Shown here one piece after another: positions 48,456 to 61,103 of a DNA stretch of 64,000 nucleotides. Source of the stretch: Larix kaempferi (Eukaryota > Streptophyta > Pinopsida > Pinales > Pinaceae); assembly GCA_027924585.1 (NCBI GenBank), contig BSBM01000904.1:21227001-21291000 (forward strand), read 5' to 3'. The notes under the pieces are model-generated. The model was not told the DNA's origin. It made no database searches and worked only from the letters and a program-made list of their open reading frames with translations. The position numbers and the translations under genes are program-made. Numbering within the stretch: position 1 is the first letter of the stretch; every line of letters begins with the position of its first letter.

Positions 48456-51400
48456 TCATCGTGAGAGATACAAAGACTTCTGGTACTTTTCTTGATCGGC
48501 GACTGGAATCGAACGAGTGCCGCCATGGCGAAGTCCCAAGGTAAGAGAGACATGATCGCCGCTTCCAAACTGTGCAGATTTCAAGTCCTGTGGGTGGTAC
48601 AATATGCCAGTACTGCTGCCACTGAGGTGGTTGTAGTTAGTAGAGAATTGAAGACCAACTTCAGAGCGTGGGACATTTGTAATTTCGTTGCCATGTTCAT
48701 GATTTTCCTCCTGCTTCCTTTTAATCCGAGCCATCATGGGGTTCGGTGACGGCGTAATTATCTGATGAACTCCGCCTGATCTGATGTTGCCATCAAAATT
48801 TTCCTCTTGGACGACGCTGGAATCCATCGGTAAGCTCACGGCTGCACCAGTGCTCTCCTGCCTATTTTGCGATAGATCGTTCTTGAATTCTTCAGACTCA
48901 GAATCAGAAGAGTACTGCTTATGATCTCCATCCCCTACTGAAGTTTTCCCAGCAGTAAGAGTTGTCTGTTGTTTCTCAGAACGGCCTCCTCCGTTCATTT
49001 CAGCTTCCTTGAGTTCCTCTTGGTACATATCTTCTATCATCGGCTTCCAAAGTCTCACTCTAGCATTTATAAACCAATTGGAAACCTGGAAATAGTATCA
49101 AATGTGATCAAATTATTCATTGCTTGAATCAATAGTCGTCAATATTGTTTTATGGTACTAATTAACTTTATTTTGCCAAGAGCACAGCGGGGGTGAAGGC
49201 GATGAGGATACAGCTAATAAAAATTGCACTCAGTTTGGGCATTAATGTGGATTACTGAGTTAAACATGTTATATATATATATTAATTACTTAATTTTGTG
49301 TTACATCAAGATTTATAGGCTATAAGTTAAGTGGTATAAATTTATCAGTTACTTGTTTTCGTTGTTCTTTTGAGAATTACCCATTATCCATGTATCTATT
49401 CAGAGTTATTTGTGCATCACCTAAGAATTATCATGCTAAGATTTATTTGTGCATCAGCTAAGATGCATTAGCTATAGTTATTCATGCATTAGCTCATGCA
49501 TGGATAAGGGGTAATTAGTGGCACACAACTCCTTTAACTAGAAGAAAGCAAGTGATAACACTTGTTTCATCCTAATCCTAGTGCAATCTAGGAAAATCAT
49601 AAGTGCTAATCCACCCCAAATTCTAAATTATAAAGATCCAAATCCTAGGCTTTACCACACCCTGAAAGGGATCAAATTTACTTTACAAGATCAAAGTAAT
49701 GTTACAAGATCTCCCTCATATTTACTTTTTACTTTGTATTATTCTTTTTTGTTTACTTTGTATTATTTTGTTACTCAACAAACACTCGACAGAGGGTACA
49801 AGATCTCCCTCATATTTACTTTTTACTTTGTATTATTCTTTTTTTGTTTATGGCCGACATAATATTTATTACTTTTTACTTTGTATTATTTTGTTACTAG
49901 ACAAACACTCCCTCATACTGGGACGCACACACCTATTACTGTAATTCTAATTTTTTACGTGGACAAGTGTTTAAATATTTTACAATTTGAGGTGGACAAA
50001 GGAGTCTTCTTTCTAGATTGCAGAAAGATAGTTTATAGTTAATGGTTGTTATGCTACAAGTTTAGTTATTGTGATAGGACACTTAAGTTAAAAAATTATG
50101 ATTTAATTATATATCAAATCATTTTGAAAAACATATAATGATTTATTTTAAACTTTTTTATCTAAGTTTTTAAAGATTAAAACTAGTTTGAATCAATCTT
50201 AAATTCTAATTTATCAAACCAAATTTACATTATGAATATAAATCAATCTTAAATTTTGATTTATCAAATAAAATTTACATTGTAAAGCATAATTTCTTTA
50301 ATTTTAGATTATGATTTAAGTTGAACTACAATGATGTTAATTATTTTTATATCAATATTTGTTTTTATTAATGTTAATATTTCTTTGTTTCTAGAAAAAG
50401 ATGATTACTATTTTTTTTTTTAATTTATGTTAATATTTTTGTGTTTAGAGAAATAATGTGTTAATGTTAATTATTTTTAAAAGTGGGATAGTAAAGAATG
50501 GTAAGAACAAATATTTGCATTTCTTAGACAAGAAAAATGAGTAATATGAAATTAAGCTATGCATTTCTTGTATTCAATTTCAAAAATAGATAGTAAGCTA
50601 AATTTTATAAAATAATTAAATGTAAGATTTTAATTGGATTTTATAATTTTGTTTATAGGAGTTTTTATTTTAAATAAATAATTATAAAAAATAAAAAAAG
50701 ATATAAAAAATAAGTTGTAGTTGATGAAATTAGTAGGGATGTATGGATATAATCAATTATTTATAGTCCGATGTATGGATATAACCAACTATTCATAAAA
50801 AAAATGTAAGAAATAAAAAAAGAATATAAAAAATAAATGATAGTTGATACATTAATACAGATAACTAGTAACAGATAATTTATAGCGGCACTTAACTTAT
50901 GGTTTATGAATATTCACTAGTAACAAATTAAGTAGCTGTACTTGTATTATTAAAAATCAACTAAACAAAGAACTTTGTTATTAGGTGTTGTTGATTAGGT
51001 CTAGGTGAAGATAAATATATGCCACAGAGTTCAGTTTGCTGCACAAACCTGGTTTCTTGTCAGACCGGTCTTCCTAGCCAGCATATGCTTATCTGCGTCA
51101 GTAGGGTACCTGAAAAGTAGTTGTTTTGTGAAGGGGTTAGTTAACATGTTGAATAGCACCCGCAATGGATTGGAATTGTGGTATAGAAGAAAATCCATTT
51201 TGAGAGGAAGATTACTACTTACGGATTGAGAAAATGCTCAAACATCCATGCCCGGAGAACACTGATCGCGTGTTGAGGAAGGCCTTTCTGCGGGCGCCAA
51301 GCTTCTTGCTCTGAAATCATTCCAACCTGCTGGAACGCACGCTGATGTCGCAGGCTCTGCTCTAAAAACCTAAGCCTGGGTGTCTCTCCCTTGCTTGTGC

Positions 51401-54400
51401 CAGGACCGCCAGCGGACTCTTTCTCGCCTAATAATTCGCACGTCGCTTTAACTTGATCTTTAATGGCGTCTTTTAAGCACTTGAAATGTCTCGACATGGC
51501 CTTGGATGCAGGAGCAAGATAAGGAGTTGCAGCTCCCATACCTGCTAGGGATTCGAAAGAAGAAATTACCATCTTCCTGTGATCGCAGTATTGCCGGTAT
51601 TGCCTATGTACCTGTTAAATATTGTTAATATCCAGTTGAGATAAATCAATTCAAATTCAACACCCATGTATGTTTCAATTAATGAATGTGACAGTCAAGC
51701 AGCAATGTCTTAATTGCACCTAAGGGTTTTGGTGACTATTATGCATCTAGCTATTACGCATTTATTTCAGTTTGGAACAGTGGGGAACAAACAGCATGCA
51801 CATAGCTGTAAAGTTTTTTATACAATTTGTTGTACATGCCTTTGCTCATATATATTTAATTGCAGTTTGGAGCGGTATATGCCTCCTAGTAAAAATTCAA
51901 AGGCCTATGCATTATATTTTCAGATACAGTAAATGCAGCACAGTTAAATATTTAGTTTATGGAGTGGATTAAAAGTTCTATGTTTTTGTTTATATATTTA
52001 ATTGCAGTTTGGAGCGGTATTTACGTCCTGGTAAAAATTCAAAGGCCTATACATTATATTTTCAGATACGGTAAATGCAGCACAGTTAAATATTTAGTTT
52101 ATAGAGTGGGTTAATAGTTCGTTGTTTTTGTTTATATATTTAATTGCAGTTTGGAGCGGTATTTGCCTCCTAGTAAAAATTCAAAGGCCTTCATTATATT
52201 TTCAGATACAGTAAATGCAACACAGTTAAATATTTAGTTTATGGAGTTGGTTAAAAGTTCTATGTTTTTGTTTAGGGAGTGGGTTGAAAGTTATATGTTT
52301 TGGACTTTCAGTTTATGGAGTGGGTTAAAAGTTCTATATTTTAGATTGTTTTGTTATTTATTGTAAATGCAATGAAATTTTTGTTAAATAATTATTTCTT
52401 CATTATTCAATTCAATTCAGTTAGCTCAGCTCTAATACTTAATACTTCTGGACACTCAAAGTATACAGTTCCAATAATACTCAATTCAGTTAGCTCAGCT
52501 CTAATACTTAATACTTCTGGGCACTCAAAATATACAATTCTAATAATACATATATGCCATTCTAATCAAATTTAAGAAAAAAAAAATGAAAAGATGATAT
52601 ATGTATGCCATTCTAATCAAATTTAAGAAAAAAAATGAAAAGATGATATATATATATGAATGAAAATATGATCCAAATTACTCTTTTATTTACTTATAGG
52701 TTACTCAGTGAAGTTGGATGGAAAGATGCCATCAATAAGCACTAACACTGAGCATAAAAATATTAAATGCAAAACATATATACTACGATCAACTCTGAAA
52801 TACAATAGTTACCATGGAAAGCTGAAAGCAATTTCACTATACAAATTTTTAATAATGGTTTCTGCAGATAGCCGAATCGCACAAGTTGCTATTATCATCC
52901 TGGTTTTTTCATTTTTAGCGACCATCATTGTAATTTTGCATGAGGAGGACAATGTTTGTCCCAAGAAGATGGATATGCATATTTCTAAGCTCAATCAAAC
53001 AGACTTCTTCTTTTTAAATTTTTATTTTAACCTTAAAACATCAGATCTGCACATATTTTTTGAATTGCGGAGTGCTTATAAAATAAATATCAGAGTTACA
53101 ACGAATCTATTCTAGAGCCTGGTATAACGTATTGATTTTACAAATTTTTATGATCCTGGTCCTTAGATGGAGAATAATTTGTTCCCTTACGAAGATAACA
53201 ACATAATTGCAAGCTTGACTAGAAAGATAACATGTTGTACTTCTAATGCTAGAAATATCTTAGTACTAACATAGCTATAAGTAAGTAGAGTGGTAGTGAC
53301 ATTCATAGAGTAGCCAACCATTTAATTTTGTGGAAATGATTGGTTGTTAAACATTAAACTAATTAATATAAATATAAAACAAATACTATTTAATAAACAT
53401 ATCCATTTTCTTAACCACCACTTAATCTAGCTTATTTAAATCTTAATCAAGATGTACTTGAGCATAACAAGATATGAAATGAATCTCCATTGTACACTTG
53501 TTACACTCAGGTTAATTTTATTGATCCACTCAAAGAAGTCCAAAATCTCAAATAATATCTAAACACCAAAGCTTAAAAGATAAAAATTCAAAATTACAAC
53601 TAATATATACTTTAGCATAATGTAACTTATTGATTTTACAAGTTTTTATGATGCCCGTCTTCAAATGGAGAATAAGATCTTTGCTTAAGAAAGACCAATA
53701 ACAGAAGTGCAAGCTTTACTTTCAACAGGGAGGTAACATGTTGTACTTCGAATGCCAGAAATCTTGATAAAGTAAAATCTATCTTCTCAGAATTTTTGGA
53801 TAGGGTGCTGCTTAACAAATAAAAATGCAGAGTTACAGCGAATTTATGCTAGGACATGGTATAACGTATTGAATTTTTAATTTTTTATGATGCAGGTCTT
53901 TAAATGGATAATAATATCTTCTCTTCAACAGACCAATAACAGATTTGCAAGCTTTACTTTCAACAGGAAGATAACATGTTGTACTTGCACTGACAGAAAT
54001 CCAGTATAAGTAATTCTATATTCTCTCACAGACATATTTAGAAGTTAGATTAGAGTAAACCATGCAGAAATCTGGCTTCTCCTCTTCATGAATAACTAGA
54101 TTAATCAGAGCATGTATAAAATTAATGCATAAAACGTTGCACAAACTTGTCATAAATATAACTTAATGCGTCAAAGTCTGGAGGAAGTATTTATGATAAA
54201 TCTGTTTAGCGTTTAAAATATAATTCAGATGCATATTTTTTAAACTATATTGATTTGTGTTTTAGTAATAATAATGAATAGTAAGGATAATATTCAGTTA
54301 AAATTAACTAGAGATATTCAATTATGATTGTATAAGAAGTAAAAGATAGAGGAAGAATTTAGTAAATATTAAGTATAAAGTACTTTTATTATTAATATAT

Positions 54401-56795
54401 ATCTCACTTTAAATATCGATTATTCAAAGAGCTTTTGGGATGTTAGATTAGTTTCTTCACAGTATTTAATTATGTTGTCTAGTAAATATTAAGTATAGGT
54501 ACTCTTATTATTAATATATATCTCACTTTAAATATCAATTATTGAAAGAGCTTTGGGGATGTTAGATTTGTTTTTTCATAGTATTTTAACAGTGAATGCC
54601 GAGAATAAATTTGTTTCTTAATTTACAAGGCCTAGAATAAGAATAAAAGACATAAATATTCAATTCTAAATATTAGAAAGTATTTATTCAATTATGTATC
54701 TCATTTTATATATTAATTTTTAAAAGAATGCATAGTAATAACCTTGAAGACACAAATTTTTTATATGCATTTTTAAAGAAGACACCTACGTTGTTTGAAT
54801 GATTCAAAGATTGATTTATATCACTCATTCAATAATTAATACATATTCTTATCATATATACCAATCCATAAAAAGTATAATGACATATTCTTATCATATA
54901 TATACCAATCCATGAAAAAGTATAATGTATAATATAAGTATTATCCACTTCTGTTAATTGTATTTTTAACTTTCTACAAAAATATATTCAATCTTATCCA
55001 CCTCTAAGAAAAATACCAACTATCATAAATAAATTAATTAATGGAACCATGAGCTTGTTAATTTACAGATTGTTTGGAGTTACTTTGAACAATATCGTTT
55101 CACACCTATCGATTATGATTCCCGGTTGTTTCTGCAACCCATCAATAATGGTCGCATAACTTTGGTAAAAAAATGTACTACTAAGCAGTTTTAAATAAAT
55201 AGATTTCGCAGGCCGGATCTACATGGTTGAATGTGATGGCGTGCAATAATTCAATGGGTGTTAAACTGTTTTGATGATAAGGAAGAAATAATTTTACAGC
55301 AATGGAAGATGTGCAAACTGACCTCATCGAGTAGCCATAAAAGCTCTTTCTTCCGTTTCTGAAGTGCGAGCAGGTCTCCTGAAGATATTCGCTGCTCCTT
55401 TGCATTCCGCATTTCAGTTGGTACTGTTGATGATGATGGTGTTGCAGTGGCTGGAATGTAGAGCCCAACTTTCGTCCCAGCTGAAACACTGACTGGATCA
55501 TGTATATTTCTGCTTCCAAATGAACTGTTTTTCTGCAATATGTGTTGATTCTGCTTGGAGACAGTAGTACTGTTAATGGTGGTATCCCCTATTCCTACCA
55601 AGCTGCTCAATTCATCGAATAACTCCTGGGTTGCTTTCATATATTTGGGATTTTCCAGAAGGACCCCATAGCGTGCTGCTACTAGTTCTGATGTTCCCAT
55701 ATTTGCATGCACTGAATCCGTGGCATGAGGAGCAAGAAACGCAGATCCTTTTGCTGGCATTAAAATCCCATCCGATCCAGCTGAGTTATACGGAGAATAC
55801 CAACCAAATCCATTTGTTCCTTTAACATCTACCGATTTAGACTTAACATCGGCGCTTGCTTGCAGACGGCTAACCATGTCCTGTGCAGAAATTGGCCTCC
55901 TAGCTTCCATGGATTGCACCTGTATTTGAGAATTCGACGACAGAGACAAAGCAAGACCTTGAGCAAATCGATCATCTCGGCTTCCGAAAGCGCCAGCAAC
56001 TTTGGCTTCTACGGGTTCTTCGTTCCACTGGGTCGAATTATATGGTGAAGATCCCGCATGTCTGTTCGCCCAATTAAGCGTATTGTTGAGTTGAGAGGTT
56101 GCAAACTGATTATTTTGCAAGCTCCCATTGCCACCTGGGAGAAGAAGAAGCTCGTTTACCCTGCTTTGCCATGGCGTTTGAGGAGATTCCCTGGTATTTG
56201 TGGGTAGCTGTTCTATACTACCATCTGCAGATATGGGTTGTGTGAATGTGGAGAACTGATGTGCCAATTCCCCGTAGTGTTTCTGAGAAGTCATTCCTGT
56301 TTGCTGATGTTCTACTCCATTAGAAGGATTCGATATTCCCATGTTGGTAGAAATAGGAAGCCCAAGTCCAGAATACTCTCCATTTCCAGGGTTCATCAGG
56401 CATAGCTGCATGGCATCGGCTTGGGCCTGCAAGTTGTTGTGAAGTGTTTGCATATTCCCTTCTTTGACCATTCCCATGGAATTGAATTGCATACTTCCAC
56501 CAACTGCCATGTGTTGTGTCCCACTGCTGAATTCATTGGACATATACTTCGGAGCCATACTACTCAGAGACCATTCATGAGATTGCTGTCCATCCGAAAC
56601 CCTAGTCCAGTTTGGAATCGCACCGAGTTTCGAACCTGAGACGCTGTCATCTCTCGCTGGAACGCCTAAGAGTTCTATGCCATTTGGAAAACTGAACATC
56701 TCGGGATACATCATCTGCGGCTGATCTGCATACATGCCTGCCATATCCTCAGCAATGCCTGACTGGGTCAGATGACTTGAAAATCTATGTGACAT
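48456..56795 (-). CDS. BEL1-like (BELL/BLH) TALE homeodomain transcription factor, four coding exons
   Basis: This nuclear TALE homeodomain regulator is expected to act as a heterodimer with KNOX proteins in meristem and organ development. CDS: complement(48456..49085, 51049..51109, 51223..51611, 55323..56795), 850 aa, stop TGA. All introns are GT-AG and frames join exactly. From the N-terminus: a long Ser/Gln/Asn-rich region; QGLALSLSS (ZIBEL-like); the SKY region at about 380-405 ([20 protein letters not shown]); the BELL domain at about 470-560 ([18 protein letters not shown], then [13 protein letters not shown]); a TALE homeodomain at about 595-657 ([57 protein letters not shown]); and a C-terminal [14 protein letters not shown] at about 820. 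The start is ATG 56795 (MSHRFSSH), the first in frame after an upstream stop. It appears intact. The exact paralogue cannot be named. Confidence 0.94.
49086..51048 (-). other. BELL gene intron 3
   Basis: The donor CAG|GTTTGT (exon ends at 51049) and the acceptor CAG at 49088-49086 split the homeodomain between NQ and VSNWFIN. The intron is 1,963 bp and AT-rich. A 94-bp imperfect repeat (CAAGATCTCCCTCATATTTA at about 49705 and 49799) lies near the 3' end. Confidence 0.88.
51049..51109 (-). other. BELL gene exon 3 (61 bp)
   Basis: A 61-bp exon encoding [20 protein letters not shown] of the homeodomain, including most of the TALE three-residue extension. A small exon of this size at this place is usual in BELL genes. 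It has a GT donor and an AG acceptor, and its first base completes the Pro codon begun in exon 2. Confidence 0.92.
51861..52330. repeat. 142-bp tandem repeat, about three copies, in BELL intron 1
   Basis: Units start at 51861, 52003 and 52145 (TGCAGTTTGGAGCGGTAT), with a partial fourth block (TTTATGGAGTGGGTTAAAAG) to about 52330. By eye the units differ at only a few positions. Confidence 0.8.
52413..52665. repeat. Short tandem repeats in BELL intron 1
   Basis: A 69-bp unit (CAATTCAGTTAGCTCAGCTC at 52413 and 52482) is followed by a roughly 56-bp unit (TATGCCATTCTAATCAAATT at about 52553 and 52607). Confidence 0.75.
53088..54000. repeat. Three dispersed copies of a roughly 160-bp unit in BELL intron 1
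   Basis: Copies at about 53090-53250, 53590-53760 and 53830-54000. Shared blocks include GAGTTACA, TATAACGTATTGA and GATAACATGTTGTACTT. Copies differ by small indels. Confidence 0.6.
54361..54598. repeat. Roughly 120-bp tandem duplication in BELL intron 1
   Basis: Units at 54361-54480 and 54481-54598, starting AGTAAATATTAAGTATA. By eye they are more than 85% identical. Confidence 0.75.
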
Positions 56796-58110
56796 CACAT
56801 AAGGCTTCAGAACCCAGATTGAATGACTTTGTCTCGGATCTGGATACTTATTCTGTGGCGATCTTTCTTGATTCGTTATAGAGTATGTATTGGAACGAAC
56901 AAAGCCCACTTAGCCAGTACTTTGAACACTTCTGCACCAGAACAGAAGAGAAGATATTAGACAGACAGCAGTTATATTGAGAGAAAAGTATGCAGAAAAT
57001 TCTTTAAATAGCACCCATGCTTCCATTTTCCATGCCAAACACAAATAAAACCCTAATCAGAAATAGAAAAAAAATCCTTTTTAAGCCATGCAGACATTTC
57101 GAAACTGGTACCACCAGAAGGATTTAAGATATTCAGATCATCCCCATTGACAGAAGATCCTACGTGCGCAGAAGTACAAGGTCAATCTTTGAGTGTCATG
57201 ATTGGCATATTGGAGATGGATCATGGCATACAATATAAATTTATAGTTACCTATTTATAGGGTCACCTATTTATAGGGTCGATCTATGAAAGGAAAGTCA
57301 GAAATCAGGGCGGCTTCTGAAATAGGTACCCAAATTCTTACACTCTCTCGCTCTCACATTAAGAGCGTGCAGCAGGAGCCGCGCTGCGTTGATATGACAT
57401 ACCGAACTTCGTAACTTAAAAAACCCTACCGTTTCTGACTTCAAGAATAAATCCTAGAGATAAGAGGGCAATTTAGGAGCCGTCTGTGGCTGTTGGAATT
57501 TGAGGATACAAGAGCTTAGAAGTCTAAGATCCAAGGATTCAGAATTGGAAATTGGTTTTTTACTACCATATACAATTCAGACCATGATAGGACTATAATT
57601 ATGCATAAAATTTCTGTCTAGAATCATTAATTTATTCGGACATCTTATAAAATTCTGCACGCAGAGCCTGCACTCAGAGAATATGTTCCCGCCGAGAGAG
57701 TCCATGCAGGCCAAAATAATGAAGACTTAAACGCAGACGAGGAAAGGTCTCTTTCTCCCCCCCGAAAAAAAATACACAGCCGACCTGCCATCGATTCCCG
57801 AGCCCAACATTGACCCAATTCTCCCCTGTCGGTGCCAATCCCGGGACTGAAAAGCATCAACAGAAATGTAGTATAATCGATTTATTGCCCGCCGCCTTAC
57901 CTTCTCAATCTGGACGATCCTGGCTGTGAAAAGCTGAGCGAGAAGTGGCCTTCAATCTTCTGTCTTCCGTGATCTTAGAGGCTCTGCTCCTGTTTCCGCT
58001 TTTCCTCCCCGCCCTCTCGTCCCGTCGTATACTGTAGGAGGACAAGAACGTGGCGTGGCTCACCTCAATATGCACGCACGCCTTGACTAAGCCACCCTCC
58101 AATAAAATGT
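56796..58110 (-). promoter_or_regulatory. BELL gene 5' UTR with probable leader intron
   Basis: Upstream of ATG 56795 an acceptor (GTTCTGGTGCAG, last base at 56932) and a donor (GAGAAG|GTAAGG, exon end 57901) define a likely 5'-UTR intron of 969 bp (56932-57900). The leader exon from about 58110 to 57901 is GC-rich compared with its surroundings. The transcription start is not visible and no clear TATA box was found. Confidence in the splice pair is moderate. Confidence 0.5.
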
Positions 58111-59339
58111 CGGGGACCGCGGTTGGTGGCCCTACCCATTGAAAATCTCTCGCCCGGTCACGTTGATTCCCTTTCGCACCGAGTGACTTAATTAGTGCAC
58201 AGACTCAAAAGCATAAAATTGCTTACTTAATTTTTTCCGGCAAAATTAAATTATGATTATGAATATGATAATGATAGTTTCATGTCTGCTATCATTTGGT
58301 TCATCCATTCTTTGTAGCTTGGGTGGTTGGGAAGAAATGTTGCCTTTCCTAGCGTTCAATTCTTGTAAGTGACATGATATTCTTGTTAAGCCCATATTGT
58401 ACTGATTGTATTTCAAGCTTTCTTTAGCAAGAAGGTGAATTTTTTCGCTGAAAAAGAATCATTACTGTTACTGAAATTGTAAACTCTGAAATTTTGGGTG
58501 CATGAGGGGTTTTTGATAGTGTTAAATCCATTTCTACCATCAAAATTACTGTTAAATACAAAAATGGATTTAGCACACCTTGATTTTGCAATGTTAAGAA
58601 TATATTTTTTTACCATATTTTAAAGAAACACTAACCTTTTTATTTTGAGTAGTCCAAAAAATCAAAGTTTAAAACATTTAAATTACAACAGAATTTCATA
58701 GTTAAAAAAATTCTCATCAATTAAATGGAATTTCATAATCAAAATTCCCATCAATCAAATGGTATTGATGATGATTATGATGCTTCTTAATGTTCACAAA
58801 GACTAATTTCGGTCTATCAACCTCAAGAAAGGTAAGAAATTACTTTGATTGCTTTTAAAAATATATATATGCTTAAAAAGCTTCAATAGAAGTATTCCTA
58901 TGTCCCCATTGTTTTGATTAGCTAAAAGTTTAGGAATGTCGGTATTGTAACAAAATTTTTGAAATAGGTGTCACAAATATTTTAAAATGGGTGCACAAGA
59001 AACTGATTTTCATCTTCAACCTTCTTAGTGTCACAAAGATGACAAAGACTTTCAACCTTTAAGTTTTAGGAATTATCCAACTCCATGTGGGGCTCATGAG
59101 AGTTTGTTATAATTTTAGTAGTGTTGAAGATATATACTTTTGATCTTCTAGATTAAGGTTGATCACCTTATAATATCTTAAATTCTTATTTTCCTCTAAT
59201 TCTTTATCACACTACAATTTCTCCTTAAATTTAGATGTAATAATATTTTTAATATAATCATAGTGACATGGTTCTTGCTTTCCCCAATGATTTAATTAAG
59301 ACTTGACATCTTTATGCCAACCCCGCTTGAAGTGTGGTT
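58111..59339. other. Upstream flank of the BELL gene
   Basis: The first hundred bases are GC-rich and probably promoter-proximal. Beyond 58200 the sequence is AT-rich with no gene seen. Confidence 0.3.
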
Positions 59340-60090
59340 GTGAATGGAGTTTGAAGTAATCTTAGGAACTCTTGTCTTCCATGTTGTTTATCTCGTTCTT
59401 GTACATTAGGTACTTATCCATAGAGATGCTCTCAATGAAGGAAATACTCAATTCTATGAGGAGGATATGATATGGTGTATTCATGCCTTTAATTTTGAAA
59501 TTATAAGTTATAAAACACTTTTGGATTTGTTTTATATTTTTGCATGATTCTCTAGAGATGTCGCAAATCCAAACTTCACAACCATATATGATAACAAGAA
59601 TGATAAAAGTATGAAAAATGAATTTTTTCTTATTCAAAGCCAAAGGTCCACTAAGTTTCAATTGTTTCAACTCCGTAATATGCTTTGCACCCTCCATCTA
59701 TCATTTTTTCAATGCTATAGTTCTATTTAAGCTTTTCATGAAGATAGATTTTGAGATGTTTAGATGAAGTCACTTCCACCAAGATGTTGCTATCATACAC
59801 AAAATTAGGGTAAGTTATCTTTTTGGATTTGGTTATCATAACCTTTGTTTTATCGGTGTTATTAATATTGTACCCATACTTGAGCAAAAATCCTTGAAAA
59901 TTTTGAATTGCATGTCGATATCATAGGGACTCCTCACCATAAAAGCAATACCATCAACATAAAGAAGAAGGAAGATGACTATACCAACTAGAGTTGTGCC
60001 AAGACAACCCGTTTCTTCTAAACAACCCTCTAATGTGTTGATGCGTATGCCAAATTGGGAGGCAACATGGGAAAACCTTACTTAACTCCT
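59340..60090 (-). pseudogene. Decayed LINE reverse transcriptase, different lineage
   Basis: The - strand reads GCLGTTLVGI, FLLLYVDGIAFMVRSPYDID (catalytic box), a TDKTKVMI-like block, LEVTSSKHL-like text and then KKKFIFHTFIILVIIYGCEV, REKSCK-like and QIQKCFITYNFKIKGMNTPY, ending SISMDKYLMYKNEINNMED. This is the palm-thumb part of a non-LTR RT. The catalytic box has YVDG where YxDD is needed, so the second Asp is lost. Frameshifts divide it. It is not of the L1/RNase H type seen at 1-13300. Confidence 0.65.
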
Positions 60091-61089
60091 ATATTATAAT
60101 TAATTTCTTCTTATTAGCCCTTAGTGTTCCTAAACTTAGCAATAATGGTTTCATACAACTAAAAAATATGAATTTCTCTCTTTAGCTACATTAAGGCTTA
60201 CTAGCCCTGAGTGTTCTTAAACTTGGGAATAATGTTTTCATACAACTAAAAAAATATGCATTTGTCCATTTAACTACATTAAGGATTAGTCAATGCATGG
60301 TCAAACTTGGCAATAATGTTTTCCTACAACTAAAAAATATGAATTTGTCCATTTAACTACATTAAGGGTTAGTCACTGCAGGGTCATCTATGACCAAGTA
60401 TGTGTGTTGCCCTCATTACTTCTCTAATTTGGTGGCATGAGGGTTAATCAATTATTTGATGTTTGGATGGTACCTTCTATGTGGGTTAAATTGAGAGGCG
60501 ATGTTGGACGATCACATGATTTTATTTTTTGTGGTCACCTTTGGTTTCTAGAACTTTAGTTTGGAGAGAGTAACTTAGGTAGCTTTTTACAACGCAATCA
60601 TGGACGAGTGTTGGAGGCTCTCCATGGTGCTGGTAGGTTTCTCTCTTTGGATTATAGGTTATATATTATGGTTCTATAGGATTTAAATCTATGTAATGGT
60701 TTCTTGGAGTGTCTTCTTGCGGTGATGGGTGACATTATTATCAGTGATGGGTGACATTATTATCACTAATGGGGTTTTATTATCTTTATTAGTTTGCATT
60801 TGTTTATGAGGGTTAATGGAAAAAGAGACAATGGGGGCACTATCACAACATAAATAGGGGTTGTGTGCCTTGTGACTTGAAGGAAGCAATGCCACTAACT
60901 CCAATTTGAGATGAGCTCAAATGCATGAAAAATGAAAATACAAGTATAAGATTGAGAACAAATATTTATGACTAATGTGTCATAAAAACCACAACTCACT
61001 TGTTTATTGGCTATAAAGAAAGTTGATGATCATGAATTTAAGTCTTTTATAATTAAGAAAATATTTAAAACTAAATACCATTTGATAAA
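60091..61089. other. Gene-free stretch
   Basis: AT-rich with three imperfect roughly 100-bp repeats between about 60110 and 60370 (GGCAATAATGTTTTCATACAAC, ATTTAACTACATTAAG-like blocks). No gene supported. Confidence 0.35.
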
Positions 61090-61103
61090 ATCTACAATCC
61101 AAT
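61090..61103 (+). repeat. SINE target-site duplication, left
   Basis: ATCTACAATCCAAT, identical to 61349-61362. Confidence 0.9.

Larger units (their letters stand above)
51612..55322 (-). other. BELL gene intron 1 (3.7 kb, repeat-rich)
   Basis: The donor GATGAG|GTCAGT (exon ends 55323) and the acceptor AACAG|GTACAT (exon starts 51611) split the BELL domain after LLWLLDE. The intron is packed with local duplications, listed separately, and has no transposon I can name. A short open frame at 52708-53115 (+) shows no recognised domain and is probably chance. Confidence 0.9.

Noticed and set aside
52708-53115. 135-codon open frame on the + strand as a gene
   Set aside because: It lies in the BELL intron, antisense to it, in AT-rich repeats, with no recognised domain.
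57645-58102. Open frames upstream of the BELL start as upstream ORFs or another gene
   Set aside because: They begin with non-ATG codons or lie in the presumed leader intron.
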